Shown piece by piece: positions 24,496 through 36,129 of a stretch of DNA of 64,000 bases (the stretch's first letter is position 1; every line of letters begins with the position of its first letter). Where the stretch lies: the NCBI RefSeq assembly GCF_034702125.1, contig NC_085862.1:10568238-10632237 (forward strand). The letters run 5' to 3'. The notes below the pieces were generated by a model. The model was given only the letters and a program-made list of their open reading frames with translations. It did no database searches and was not told where the DNA came from. The stretch comes from Engraulis encrasicolus (taxonomy: Eukaryota; Chordata; Actinopteri; Clupeiformes; Engraulidae). A program made the position numbers and the translations under genes.

Positions 24496-26142
24496 ATGGG
24501 CTATAACCGTGGACCCGTTACATGGGGGACTGGTGGTGACAGATTAGGCGTTGGCTGGTCGTGGGCCGCAAGTTTTGCACTGAGAGGTCACGGGCCGTGT
24601 ATGCGTGTACACTGTATGCGTGTATGCGTGCTTACGTGCGTGCTGCAAGGCATCCGCTTCAATACCATGCATAGCAAAACATGTCCCCTGGATTTTATTT
24701 ATTTATTTCGCTTTACACCAGTTATTTTCTTTTAATTAGGCCTATTTATTGGTTTTTGCTAGGCCAATACTTTTCCTGCCAATCTGGCACACCACTGGCA
24801 GCCCCTCACGGCCCCCACCTTGAAAAGTTGAAAAGCACTGCGATAGGCCATTCTATTAGTTTGGAAGAAAGAAAGATTTTCATTGCTGTTCATACTTTTG
24901 CAAGGCAATTGATGTTTTGCTCAGGATATGAAGCGAAATGGTTGATTTATGGATGGATGGAGTTGATTTATATTTAGGCCTGTTCCGCAAAATATTATTG
25001 CTTTGTCGTTTCAAAATGCTTATTCAACATGTGTTATGATAAAATGCAGTGCCTACATCAATGCAATTTGTGAAAATGCATGAATGCCTGCACCCAATAA
25101 AGAGCAGATGTGTGGATGGGGATGTGTTATATTTATTCGTGACACATTTTCCCATTACTTACATCTATTTTCAGGCGATGCACTGATATTCAAATAATCC
25201 GCATCATAAAGAAAGGGTCTCTGAGGAGCGTCCGCAGATTTTACAACTTTGCGCTCATGAGACAGCGCGCATCACAAGACCGGAAGCGGAAATGTGCTAT
25301 GGAAAAACAGTAGACAAAAATGAATAAAATATTTCCTTTTAGAAATGCTATTGGGTTGAGCTGAAACGTGCATGTGCAATCATTCTCTTCTATTCAAGCA
25401 GTAAGTGTCAATTTATTCTGCTGTTCTTTTAATTGTATTCAAATGGCTTTGTCCTATAGGGAGGGACTAATCAAAATGTTGCACACATTTGCACACACTC
25501 GTTTTTCTGTTCTTTCATACAAGTTTTGCTGTCAAAGACTGGTGAGTAAGCGCTAGGAAAGTGGCATAGTGACCACATCAATGTCTAGACAAGTATAATG
25601 GCCATCGCTTCCAACTACGCTTGCATACGACTGGAGTAGCTTGTCGGGCCGATGTAGCTGTCTGGTGTTGATCTCAAATCAGTGCATATCAGCTGAGAAT
25701 GCCTGGCTTCTGAGGTTATTGTGTTCTAATAACCTGCACAGTGCAATGCTTTATGAATTGTATTTCTCATCCTTTTAAACCTATGTGTAGTTGAATGTCA
25801 CAATCAGGGATTGCTGTTTTACCTGGGGGCGACATTTAGCCAATTATTCGTAGCCTATCTATCAAGTGTCATTGATTACCAGGTTGCATGAAAGCACATT
25901 GAAGATATTTCTTTGGTAGAAGTGTTGATGTCTGCATATCCGCCGCCCATCCTGCTGTAATCAGCTGACTGAATCGCAATCCTTCCGCGTTTTGCATGGG
26001 AGGGACAACTGTGTGACTGAAGATAGCCTACATTAAGGGTTGTCAGACAGTTTTATTTTTATCCTTTCATTGATTGTTCAAATCAACTTCGAAGTGTTAA
26101 TTGGTCTCAATATTGCGTTTACTCCAGATTCAGCAAGCCAGG

Positions 26143-29100
26143 ATGAACGACTTCGCAGTGTTAAACACAGGAAGGAAAATGCCCCTTCTAGGACTTGGGA
26201 CATGGAAAAGTGAACCTGGGAAGGTGGGTTATTCCACGTTATTTGCAAAAAATATTTTTTTTTTCTTTGTGGAACTGCTAGTTTGGAAACACCTGTGGTG
26301 GGCGAGAGCACCCCAGTAGAGCACAGTGATTATTAATTGGTAATTACATTGACAGTAGGTTACATTGACAGTTGGTACATGGGTGGGAGACGTGACGCCT
26401 TGTTTTTTCGTAACATTGGATAAAAACCTACAAAACTGTTATTTTCCTTTAAAAAACAAATGTCAATGAAAGAAGACGTGGTACATTATGTTTCATATTA
26501 GTCTTAGATGAGAAGAAACATTTTTGTTAAGATTTATGTAAAGGTTTATATGTCAAATTTCCTGCGGTGTGACTGTAACATTAATGAAACAATATATAAT
26601 AATATATATATAAATTAACCAACACCATTTTGAATAATGTATGAAGCATTTGGCATGATTGCATAAATCTTAGCTTTAGATTAAGATATGTGAATTCTGG
26701 AAAAAACTCAAGACAGTAATATTAACTACAAGTTCAATTTCGTAATACAAATTGCGTCCTGTGGGGTGACATGTATGTCAATGTTTGTGAATGGGCAGCT
26801 GCAAGGCCAACTACAAGGGTCTTAAAGACTGGCACCTAACCAGTCAGTACCTCAGTTATTGGAGAGTGCTGTGGAAGTTTAAGGTGACTCTTAACCTCTT
26901 AATATGTCTTCATATTGCAATCTTTCTGTCACGCAATGCTTAGGTTCATTTTATGGTGTCCTGTGGTGTGACTGCTCTTATAGGAGGAAAAAAAGTTTTT
27001 TTATTAATGAAAACACATATTAAGATTAAACACAATATCATTATCAAGTTAGCGTGAGCTCAGATGTCAGTCATGTATACAAAAGGATTAAAATGGCCAT
27101 AATGCAGTGAATTCCCTGTGGTGTGACTCCATTTTCCTGCGGTGTGACATGCCTATGCTATGTGTTGATGCAGGACACATTTTCCCAAAAATGGCAAAAA
27201 CAAGGTGAAATTCCACAGACCACTAAGTGCTTTATTTTTTTCTATTTTTTTCCAATTTTTATCCATCATTTTTTTCAGGAATTTGAAAAACGTTTTTTTT
27301 TTTTGCGTTACGCCCTTAAACGTCAACCACCCACATTTCTCCCCTTCATATTTTAGGTAAAGCAAGCAGTTGCCTGGGCTTTGCAGTCGGGTTATCGGCA
27401 TATTGACTGTGCTTCCATCTATGGTAATGAGTCAGAGATTGGAGAAGCTCTTCAAGAGGCTCTGGGGCCTGACAAAGTGAGTTAACAACTGTGGTGCATT
27501 GTATCTCACAACCAGAAACAAACAGAGTTTTAGCAGCATATCTGGTTGAGCCTACTGTTCCTTTAAAGCAGTGTTTCCTAACCAGGGGTACGTGTACCAC
27601 TAGGGGTACGCGGGCACACCTCAGGGGGTACGCGGGGAAAAAAATTATAATAGCAAGTATATGGAGTATAGTCACATTGGTATATAGAGCATGAGTGAGA
27701 GGGGTACTTATCATATGACAAAATGGCTTAGGGGGTACGCAGGGCAAAAAAGGTTGGGAAACACTGCTTTAAAGAATAGCATGTGTCATGTCATGGGACT
27801 CAGCCCAGTCAAGTTGATTAAAGTTTGGATTTGATGTCAATATGGAAAAAACTATTGCAATCATTTTCCCCTGCCATAGCCTAATTGCCTGGCCCAATTT
27901 TGAACGCAACAACTAATATTAAAACAATATTTTCATTGAAAACTTAACTGAAGGAGTATTAATGCTCAAACAGTTCAGGGAACTTGTATGGTGTCCAGTA
28001 AACTGTGAAAAAAAAGCAAAGCTATTTTTTTATTCCCCTTCTCTTGCCACCTTCTCCAAGGGCTTGAGGAGAGAAGATGTTTTTGTTACGTCTAAGCTGT
28101 GGAACACTCGTCATCACCCCGAGGATGTGGAGCCTTCGCTGCTGAAGAGCCTGAAGGACCTTAGACTGGAGTACCTGGACCTCTATCTCATCCACTGGCC
28201 CTACGGCTTCCAGTGAGTCTTATTTACATGACATTATGGGGTGACTATGCCGTGGCCTAGTGGTTAAAGAGAGGGGCTTTAGATCAGAGGATTGCAGGTT
28301 CCAATGCCACCCTTCCACCAGAGAAGTATAGAGATATGACAATGTAATAGGTTGCTATGGTCACCTAACATGACCAGGTTCCGGTCTGCCTAAAGGGGCG
28401 TGTCATAATACTCCTAGCATTGAATAGAACAGTCCTTAGGTCTGCCTAAAGGGGGATTTCGCCCCCCCTCCCCCTTGCAATAATAGAACCCGGAAACAAT
28501 GGTCCAATGGAACCTCTCTCTCTCTACTCTCTCTGCTTCCACTCCCTATCTCTAATTCCATGTCTGAGGTGGCCTTGAGCAAGGCACCTAACCCACACAG
28601 TGAGTCTTCTTTACATAACATTAACCGACTCAAACTTGACGCTTTTATCCAAAGTGGCTCAGCTTTTTACTCCGTATTGTTTACAGTCCCTGGAACTGTG
28701 TTTAAGGGCAACTCAGCCTTCATGAAGGTGTCACGAGCCTACACATGGTAAGAAAGGTAAGATGTAAAGTTAAACCTTAAAGGTGCGCTGTGTCAGATTG
28801 TGGTCAGAGTAGGTTTCGCAACTATGAAGCTCATTGAAACTGCTGCCTACTGCCAAATTTGATCTTTTCATAAATATTTACCAAGCAATAATAACACATT
28901 CACGATATGTTATGGAAAGCAGTTTTTGTAAATGACAAATAATCCGCCAGCTGCTAACAATTAAAATGACTCTCATGGTTCGTTAAAGAAGCAAAGATAT
29001 TTAAAATATTTTACTTACACTGAATGCCTTATTTTTAAATGGTGTATATATCATTGGCTGCCTGTCTGACTGAAGTGAGGGTTAAGTACAGTAGATCAGA

Positions 29101-32100
29101 TCATCTCTAAAATGCCTCCATTTCCTCTGAGCAGGCGGGGGGATGCTCCGTTTCCGAAGAGGGAGGATGGAACCGTTCTCTACGATGACATCGACTACAA
29201 GCTGACGTGGGCCGCCATGGAGAAGTTGGTGGGAAAGGGCTTGGTCAGAGCCATAGGCCTCTCCAACTTCAACAGCCGACAGATTGATGACGTCCTGTCT
29301 GTGGCCAATATCAAACCCACTGTGCTTCAGGTAAGAATGTTATGACATGAAAGTAATAAATATAAAACTACTGTTGTTTCAGAGTAATCATTGGCTCCAC
29401 TCTCATCACATGCTTTTGACTTTGTACCCTTCACTTTACTCAAACCCATCATGACCAATTTACGAGTTGCCATTAAATCAAAACAAGTCGTTTTAAAATG
29501 AAGGGTTTGTTTCTCATTGGCCACATAAAATCACTGTGCCCATCAACTGGCCCCCAAATGAGAGTGATGACGTAATCTGTGAAGTTGTATGTGTACAACT
29601 TTGGGCTCGAATTTGCTGCCTCCAAGCAACCCTCTGGCATGGGAGTACAGGTGCAAAATCACCGAGCCAAAGACCTAGGCTGATAGCTCAGCACCATTGC
29701 ATCTGTATGAGGCTTTAGGAGGAAGGTTGGCTAATGTGCTCTACCACTGAACTGTGGTACTTGGAGTCTGTTACATACTATGCTGTGCCTGTGCATACTT
29801 TAGGTGGAGTCCCACCCGTATTTGGCCCAGGTGGAGCTGAATTCCCACTGCAGAGAGAGGGGCTTAGTGATGACGGCGTACAGCCCTCTCGGCTCACCTG
29901 ATAGAGCCTGGAAACACCCCGACGAGCCAGTGCTGCTGGAGGAACCTGCCATCGCCTCCCTAGCCAAGAAATACAACAAATCGCCTGCCCAAATCATTCT
30001 CAGGTTGGCGCGCAAAATATGAATGTCTGCATTTACAGTAATGTTTCTCAATGGGGGCAGTATATACAGTTAGGGCCATAAATATTTGGACATCTGCACA
30101 ATTTTCATGTTTTTGGTGCTGTACACCATCCCAATGGATTTGAAATGAAACAAACAAGATGTACATTAACAGCAGACTTTCAGCTTTAATATGGGGGTGT
30201 TTGTGTCCAAATCGAGTGAACTGTGAAGGAATTATGACATTTTCTATCAGTGCTACCCCATTTTTAAGGGACCAAAAGTAATTGGACAGTCTAGTATTTA
30301 TACATCAAACTTTGAATTTTTAATTATTTGGTTGTGGAGTGAAAAATTCAAAAAGAGGGCCTGCGCCTTTCAATGTGGCTTTAGTTATGTGGTGGTGCGT
30401 TGGCTTGAAATATTGAGCAATGCAAAGTCAGAGAGTCTGGAGCTCGCACTCAAAAAAGACTTAAAAAGAGATGCCCAAATAAAGTGGGTTTTTAATGATC
30501 TCACAATATGCCGTGCAGTATTTACAAAGGTGCAAACGTTTCGGGTGATCCCATCCTCAGTGCAAAAAAACCAGAACAAACATTCACAGAGGTATAAAAA
30601 GGAAGTGACATCAGAAGTCAGGAGGCAATCAGTTACGAATAGCCAATCAGGACACGTATTCAATGATGGGTGATTCAGTTGCTGTATGGAGAGATGACAG
30701 TGATTAACAATAGTTTAAAAAACAGTAGATCATGTGCTCAATCATAATCACAGCAAAACAGATTAGACTTTTGTATCATGCTGTGTCTATATTTCAAAAA
30801 ATCACGATTTAGCAAGGCAAAAAACAATTATAGGAAACAGGTCAAGTCCAAATCCTCATTGAGGCCCTTGGGAGACAATGTTTGCATATAAAAAATCCAT
30901 TTGGCTTCACATTGTAATAATTTGGATTCCACAGCACGGTTTCTGCGGCTGGGGGTCACACGGTCAATCCCAATGAATTGCAGTTGGGCCGTGGTGTGTG
31001 GTGCTGTGGAGAAATGTCTGGCAATGGGTGACTTTGGGTCATTCCTGGAGATGGCGCTCCTGTGTTCATTTATGCGGACCCTCAGTTGCCTGTTGGTCTT
31101 GCCGATGTATTGTAGGCCGCAGGGGCATGATAGTAAGTAGATCACAGAAGAAGAGCTGCAGGTGATGAATTTGTTGATGTTATATTCTTTGCCCGACACA
31201 TGGCACATGAATTTGCTGGTCTTCTTGCTGCCTGTGGTGGTACAAGATGTACAGTTACGGCAAGGAAAAAACCCCACAGCAGCATCAAGTCTGTCTTTTG
31301 GCGCCTTGGAGTGGTCAAAGGTGTCGGCATGAACTAGAATGTCCCGAATGTTTCTCGACCTGGAATGGGTGAACAATGGAAGCTCTTTGAACAAGGATGA
31401 ACATACAGGATCTGTGTTGAGAACATTCCAATGTTTTTTGATGATCTGTGTGATCTGGTTGCTGAGGGGGGTGTAAGTAGTGCAACATATCAGAGAGTGT
31501 TCTTTCTTTTTCTTGCTAGTTAGGGTCCCCATGTGTGTCTGGTTCACTTTGGTCAGTGCCTGGTCCAATGTTTTCCTGCCATACCCCCTGTCCAAAAATT
31601 GTGTGTACATTTTTTCAGATTCAGTCTGGAAGTCATTGTCATCACTGCATATTCGCCTGACCCTTAGAAATTGGCTATAGGGCAGTCCTTGTTTCAAAGA
31701 GGAAGGGTGAAAGCTGGAAGCATGTAATATGCTATTCTTGTCGGTAGGTTTGACATACAGGGATGTGTGTATGGAGTTGTTTTCAAAAATCACCCAAGTA
31801 TCTAAAAAACTGACTTTGTGAGGGTCACATTCCATGTTGAACTTGATGGTGTTGTGCAGGCAGTTCATATACAGCAGAAAGGAATTGAGCAGTTGTTCCG
31901 AGCCCTGCCACACCAGAAGACAATCGTCAATGTAACGTTTGTAAAAGAGGATGTTGTTAGAAAAAATGTTGTTAGCATAGATGTACCTCTCTTCCAACAT
32001 GCCTAGAAAAAGATTGGCAAAGTCTGGAGCAAATGCAGCGCCCATAGCAACCCCCATTTTCTGCAGGTAAAAGTCCTGGCCAAAAAGAAAATAGTTCCTG

Positions 32101-35100
32101 CTCAGGACTATGTCTGTCAGCTCCAAAATAAATTGAGTCGGGGGAGATTCATTCTCACGCTTGTCCAAAAAATGCTGAAGTGCCATAAGACCGCTCTGAT
32201 GTGGAATGTTGGTGTACAAAGATGAAACATCCATGGTAGCAAGAATTATGTTGTTATCAGTAACATTCAACTGTGACAGCTGGTTAATGAGGTCACCAGT
32301 GTCTCTGATGTATGAGGGCAGATCAGTCACCAGTGATCGTATGTGATGGTCGATGTATTTGGAGAGGGGCTCTGTCAAGGAGTTGTTGCTTGAAACTATA
32401 GGACGTCCAGGAGGGATCTTTGTAAATTGTTTATGCACTTTGGGCAATGTCTTCTTGGGCAGCTCTTCTTCTGTGATCTACTTACTATCATGCCCCTGCG
32501 GCCTACAATACATCGGCAAGACCAACAGGCAACTGAGGGTCCGCATAAATGAACACAGGAGCGCCATCTCCAGGAATGACCCAAAGTCACCCATTGCCAG
32601 ACATTTCTCCACAGCACCACACACCACGGCCCAACTGCAATTCATTGGGATTGACCGTGTGACCCCCAGCCGCAGAAACCGTGCTGTGGAATCCAAATTA
32701 TTACAATGTGAAGCCAAATGGATTTTTTATATGCAAACATTGTCTCCCAAGGGCCTCAATGAGGATTTGGACTTGACCTGTTTCCTATAATTGTTTTTTG
32801 CCTTGCTAAATCGTGATTTTTTGAAATATAGACACAGCATGATACAAAAGTCTAATCTGTTTTGCTGTGATTATGATTGAGCACATGATCTACTGTTTTT
32901 TAAACTATTGTTAATCACTGTCATCTCTCCATACAGCAACTGAATCACCCATCATTGAATACGTGTCCTGATTGGCTATTCGTAACTGATTGCCTCCTGA
33001 CTTCTGATGTCACTTCCTTTTTATACCTCTGTGAATGTTTGTTCTGGTTTTTTTGCACTGAGGATGGGATCACCCGAAACGTTTGCACCTTTGTAAATAC
33101 TGCACGGCATATTGTGAGATCATTAAAAACCCACTTTATTTGGGCATCTCTTTTTAAGTCTTTTTTGAGTGCGAGCTCCAGACTCTCTAATTATTTGGTT
33201 GCAAATACTTTCCAGTCAGTTACAGCCTGTAATTTGCAATCCATAGACATCAATAGACACTGGGTTTTATCCCTGGGGATGCTATGGTGAGCTCTCTATT
33301 GCAACAGTCTTCAATTCCTGCTTATTCTTAGGGTGTTTTCCCTTCAGTTTTGCCTCCAGCAAGTGAAATGATTGATCAACCGTACTCAGGTGAGGTGATT
33401 GACTGGGCCATTGAATAATATTCCACTTTTTTGGGGTAGAAATGGCTAGTGGCTTTCAGATGAAGCTTTGGGTCATTGTCCATCTGCACTGTGAAGCATT
33501 GTCCAATGAGTCCAGAACCATTAGGTTTAATGTGACATGATAATATAGCCTGAAAATCTTCAGAATTCATCCTGTGGCTTTTGTCGGTAGTCCTCATAAT
33601 CAATAAATACAAGGGGATAATCGTATTGACAGATATGCATGCCCACACCATGACACTACCACCACCATGATTCACTGATTGGGTGGTATGCTTTGAATCA
33701 TGAGCAGTTCCTTCCCTTCTCTATACTCATTTCTTCCCATTACCCTTGTACAAGATGATTTTTGTCTCCTCTGCCCAAAGGATGTAACTCGAGACCTATA
33801 CAGTCTTTTTCAGACGTTGTTTGGCAAAGCCAAATCTGGTATTGCTATTTCTGATGCAATCAATAATTTACATCTTTTAGTGAACCCTCTGTATTTCCTA
33901 TGGTGAAGTGTTCCTCAATGTTCTTGATCCTTTTCTTGATTGTTGCCTTGGACATGTCTCCACCGTTCACCTGGACACTGTTCTACATCTGGCCAACTGT
34001 TGGGAGATGGGTTTTTGTTCACCAGATACAGAATATTGTCTGTCATCCACAGCATTTGTCTTCCATGTCTGCCAGGTAATTTGGTGTTGCTCTGGTATTT
34101 CTTTTTTCCAACAATCTGAACTCTTGAATTAATCATATTCAATGTTTCCCCATCTCTCAAATGGGTTTGTTTTGATTTTTTTCCACCTTATGATGGCTTG
34201 CATCACTGATGGTGACAGATGGACTTTGGATCTCATGGATATTCCGTAAAAATATATGGAAATGCAAATGGAACACTTCAAATGAACTCTAAGACCTTGT
34301 ATTGACATCTTGGTGATGGTGTAGTATGGGAATAACACACATTTGACTGGAAAATAGCTGAGAAGCCTACTGTCCAATTACTTTTGATCCCTTGAAAAGT
34401 GGGCAGCACACACAAAAAATGTTGCTATTTCATTCCTGTTTATGCGATATGGATTTTAACACCTTCACATTAATGCTGAGAGTCTACAGTTAATGCACAG
34501 CTTGTTTGTTTTATTTCAAATCCATTGTGGTGGGGTATAGGGTGGAAAAGGATGATAATTGTGTTGCTGTCCAAATATTTCTGGCCCTAACTGTATTTTT
34601 TAATACTAAGGGGGGGGTTGTGTCATCAGGCTTATGATGAGGTCAAGGGAGCGTTGGGAGGCTTAGGATGAGGTCTAGGGGGCATTTGTTCAAAAAAGGT
34701 CTAGAACCACTGATTTATAGGATAAAAATATTTGTTTTTTATAGGTGTGCAAAGGGCTATGGATAGCATCTCGGCCCCCTTGATAAACCTTACTAGTGAA
34801 ACAAACATTTGCTCAATAAAGTTTATTATTTGACCTTTTTTGTTGTTTTATTTTAAATGTACAGATGGCAGACCCAGAGAGGAATTGTTACTATTCCAAA
34901 GAGTGTGACTGAGTCTCGAATCAAAGAGAACATCCAGGTGAGTACTTGTGTGAATGCTTTGCTTTTGAGGTGCAAGTAGTGGTTTGTTGTGAGGTAATTA
35001 AATAAGCTTGATTGTTTGTTTGTTTGTGGATAGGTGTTTGACTTTACCCTTGAGCCAGAGGAGATGAACAATATCACAGCGCTGAACAGAAATTGGCGCT

Positions 35101-35302
35101 ACATTGTTCCAACAATAACGGTAAGTCACATAATGAAGTTCATCATGGTCATAATTGCTGAACACAAGACATCAGTGGAAAACAGAATTTGCACACTCCT
35201 TCCTATTGTCTTTTCATCTTCTTTTCTGTCTTCCAGGTGGAGGGGAAACCTGTACCGAGGGATGCTGGACATCCTCACTATCCTTTCAGTGACCCATACT
35301 AA
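26143..35302 (+). CDS. akr1a1: Aldo-keto reductase 1A1 (alcohol dehydrogenase NADP+)
   Basis: Eight coding exons: 26143-26223, 27357-27476, 28061-28212, 29135-29330, 29804-30003, 34865-34937, 35034-35120 and 35237-35302. This gives 324 aa (human AKR1A1 has 325), all GT-AG with matching phases. The enzyme reduces aldehydes to alcohols with NADPH in the cytosol, including glucuronate and reactive carbonyls. The AKR catalytic tetrad is intact: Asp44, Tyr49, Lys79 and His112. Family signatures seen: [57 protein letters not shown] and [13 protein letters not shown]. It ends [13 protein letters not shown], as in vertebrate orthologues. Intron 5 is about 4.9 kb because of nested transposons. nasp follows on the same strand, as in human. 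Confidence 0.97.
27569..27776. mobile_element. hAT-like MITE in akr1a1 intron 2
   Basis: Ends CAGTGTTTCCTAACC and GGTTGGGAAACACTG, flanked by an exact 8-bp duplication CTTTAAAG (27561-27568 and 27777-27784). The interior is GGGGTACGC-rich. No coding capacity. Confidence 0.88.
28234..28610 (+). repeat. tRNA-derived SINE split by a MITE
   Basis: The tRNA-like head (GTGGCCTAGTGGTTAAAGAG; B-box-like AGGTTCCAATGCC) is followed by an inserted element (28319-28535). The SINE body then resumes with CTTGAGCAAGGCACCTAACC, as in the SINEs near 12430 and 61730. Confidence 0.7.
28319..28535 (+). mobile_element. MITE family X, copy 1 (7-bp duplication)
   Basis: Starts CAGAGAAGTATAGAGATATG and ends CTACTCTCTCTG. 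It is flanked by exact CTTCCAC (28312-28318 and 28536-28542). The interior contains ACCAGGTTCCGGTCTGCC and ATAGAACCCGGAAACAAT, shared with copies at 41408 and 56057. Confidence 0.8.
30828..32447 (-). CDS. Penelope-like reverse transcriptase with GIY-YIG nuclease (5'-truncated)
   Basis: 539 codons read from an internal ATG; the same frame continues a few codons further into the junction (KKTL before MPKVHK), so the start is not genuine. RT motifs in order: PPGRPIVSS (about 12-20), [11 protein letters not shown] (about 72-82), [18 protein letters not shown] (about 132-149) and the catalytic YIDD (172-175). A Cys-rich linker (FPCRNCTSC) precedes the GIY-YIG endonuclease ([19 protein letters not shown], then [11 protein letters not shown]). 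This RT plus GIY-YIG pairing is specific to Penelope-like elements. The frame is open to the end, which indicates a recent insertion. The N-terminal domain is absent. Confidence 0.92.
   Translation of the reverse strand: MPKVHKQFTKIPPGRPIVSSNNSLTEPLSKYIDHHIRSLVTDLPSYIRDTGDLINQLSQLNVTDNNIILATMDVSSLYTNIPHQSGLMALQHFLDKRENESPPTQFILELTDIVLSRNYFLFGQDFYLQKMGVAMGAAFAPDFANLFLGMLEERYIYANNIFSNNILFYKRYIDDCLLVWQGSEQLLNSFLLYMNCLHNTIKFNMECDPHKVSFLDTWVIFENNSIHTSLYVKPTDKNSILHASSFHPSSLKQGLPYSQFLRVRRICSDDNDFQTESEKMYTQFLDRGYGRKTLDQALTKVNQTHMGTLTSKKKKEHSLICCTTYTPLSNQITQIIKKHWNVLNTDPVCSSLFKELPLFTHSRSRNIRDILVHADTFDHSKAPKDRLDAAVGFFPCRNCTSCTTTGSKKTSKFMCHVSGKEYNINKFITCSSSSVIYLLSCPCGLQYIGKTNRQLRVRINEHRSAISRNDPKSPIARHFSTAPHTTAQLQFIGIDRVTPSRRNRAVESKLLQCEAKWIFYMQTLSPKGLNEDLDLTCFL
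32459..33187 (+). repeat. Inverted arm of the Penelope-like element
   Basis: It repeats 30431-31159 in reverse orientation with no length difference. The plus-strand frame to 32790 encodes the same C-terminal GIY-YIG residues as the main ORF (ending [12 protein letters not shown]). It is a partial coding duplicate and has no function of its own that I can see. Confidence 0.9.
33376..34360 (-). pseudogene. Tc1 transposase remnant
   Basis: The longest piece is 33675-33376 (99 codons) with [12 protein letters not shown], the conserved MDNDPK region carrying the second catalytic Asp, and a following degenerate region. Further minus-strand frames up to about 34360 are broken. This is the host element's own transposase. 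Confidence 0.75.
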
Positions 35303-35387
35303 GATCTTCCATTGATAGTTCTTGTGCCTTGAAAACAGTCCATTCCCATGTCTGCCTTGTCCCCTGCTACGGCTGATATACTACACA

Positions 35388-35393
35388 AATAAA
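35388..35393 (+). terminator. akr1a1: akr1a1 polyadenylation signal
   Basis: AATAAA 86 bp after the stop codon, followed by a T-rich run. Confidence 0.8.
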
Positions 35394-35509
35394 GTTTTTA
35401 CTCAGTACAGAAAGCAAGTTGTGCATTTTTGCTTTTCCCCCTCTTACACCTAACTACAGTTGTTGGTCTACTTGATAAATACATTTGTATTTAAGTTTTA
35501 ATTGTACTA

Positions 35510-35850
35510 TAACATTTGCAGTTATGACATTTATTTATGTTTTGGCAAAGGACGCGCTCAACCTCTTGGAAAAACGAAAGTCTTTGGGTGCGCGATAAAA
35601 TATATCAACTTAAGGAAGAAAAATCTGCACTCACAAACTGTGTCTCATTATTTATTTGTATTACCACCATGTCCAAAAAGCAAACATGTTTCGGCTATCA
35701 AGCCTTCATCAGTGCGTCACCACGCATTTATTTATAACATATATTTTCCTAATATCCTAGTCAAGCAAGTACTGAAGAACCACACATGCATAGGCATGGG
35801 CGTACTGACAAGAGAAATTGAGCTTCAGATATAAAACAATATCTAAGCTG
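35510..35850 (-). repeat. Penelope-related or retrozyme-like repeat fragment
   Basis: It contains a minus-strand CTGATGA-stem-GAAAC motif at 35712-35688, matching the motif layout in the Penelope element at 33058. No coding part remains. Attribution is by motif only. Confidence 0.45.
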
Positions 35851-35887
35851 CAAGATTAACTAATTCAATAATAGGATAAACTTTTTT

Positions 35888-36041
35888 GAAAACATGAAAC
35901 ATTAGTGTTAGGGTAAACCTATTCCAAGATTCATAATGCTTTGGTTTGCGGTGGGAGATGATTAGAAAACATGAAACATTAGTGTTAGGGTAAACCTATT
36001 CCAAGATTCATAATGCTTTAGTTTGCGGTGGGAGATGATTA
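35888..36041 (+). repeat. 77-bp tandem duplication
   Basis: Two head-to-tail copies begin at 35888 and 35965 (word GAAAACATGAAACATTAG) and differ at about one base (GGTTTGCGG and AGTTTGCGG). Confidence 0.9.
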
Positions 36042-36129
36042 ATCTAAGGCAGGGGTGGAGGCCGTCTTACCCGGCTCCGTTATGCAGTTCCACATGCAGT
36101 ATGACATTTTTTTTTTTATTATTACAAAT

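Larger units (their letters stand above)
23560..26100. other. Gene-free stretch upstream of akr1a1
   Basis: It contains an (ATT)n run (24010-24062), a short CA run (about 24160-24180) and a TIR element (24321-24495). A possible non-coding first exon of akr1a1 could end near 25540 (sequence ACTG|GTGAGTAAG), with the acceptor at about 26128, but this is weakly supported. Confidence 0.5.
30335..33187 (-). mobile_element. Penelope-like retroelement with inverted terminal arms
   Basis: The insertion is flanked by an exact 14-bp duplication TAATTATTTGGTTG (30321-30334 and 33188-33201). It contains an RT plus GIY-YIG open frame on the minus strand. The region 30431-31159 recurs as 32459-33187 in inverted orientation; both arms are exactly 729 bp. 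The unique middle is 31160-32458, and a 96-bp tail (30335-30430) is present at one end only. Inverted pseudo-LTR arrangements are known for Penelope-like elements. The 5' part of the usual coding region is missing. Confidence 0.9.
30067..34593 (-). mobile_element. Tc1-like transposon, split by a Penelope-like element
   Basis: Ends CAGTTAGGGCCATAAATATT (left) and its imperfect complement (right, ending GGCCCTAACTG), each bordered by TA. Without the inner insertion it is about 1.66 kb, normal for Tc1. Minus-strand transposase remnants include [12 protein letters not shown] and [14 protein letters not shown] (33376-33675), which are Tc1 DDE-domain words. Stops and frame changes show it is dead. 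It lies in akr1a1 intron 5. Confidence 0.88.

Noticed and set aside
32353..32790. A separate plus-strand GIY-YIG gene
   Set aside because: It is the inverted arm of the Penelope-like element, identical in sequence to the end of the main ORF.
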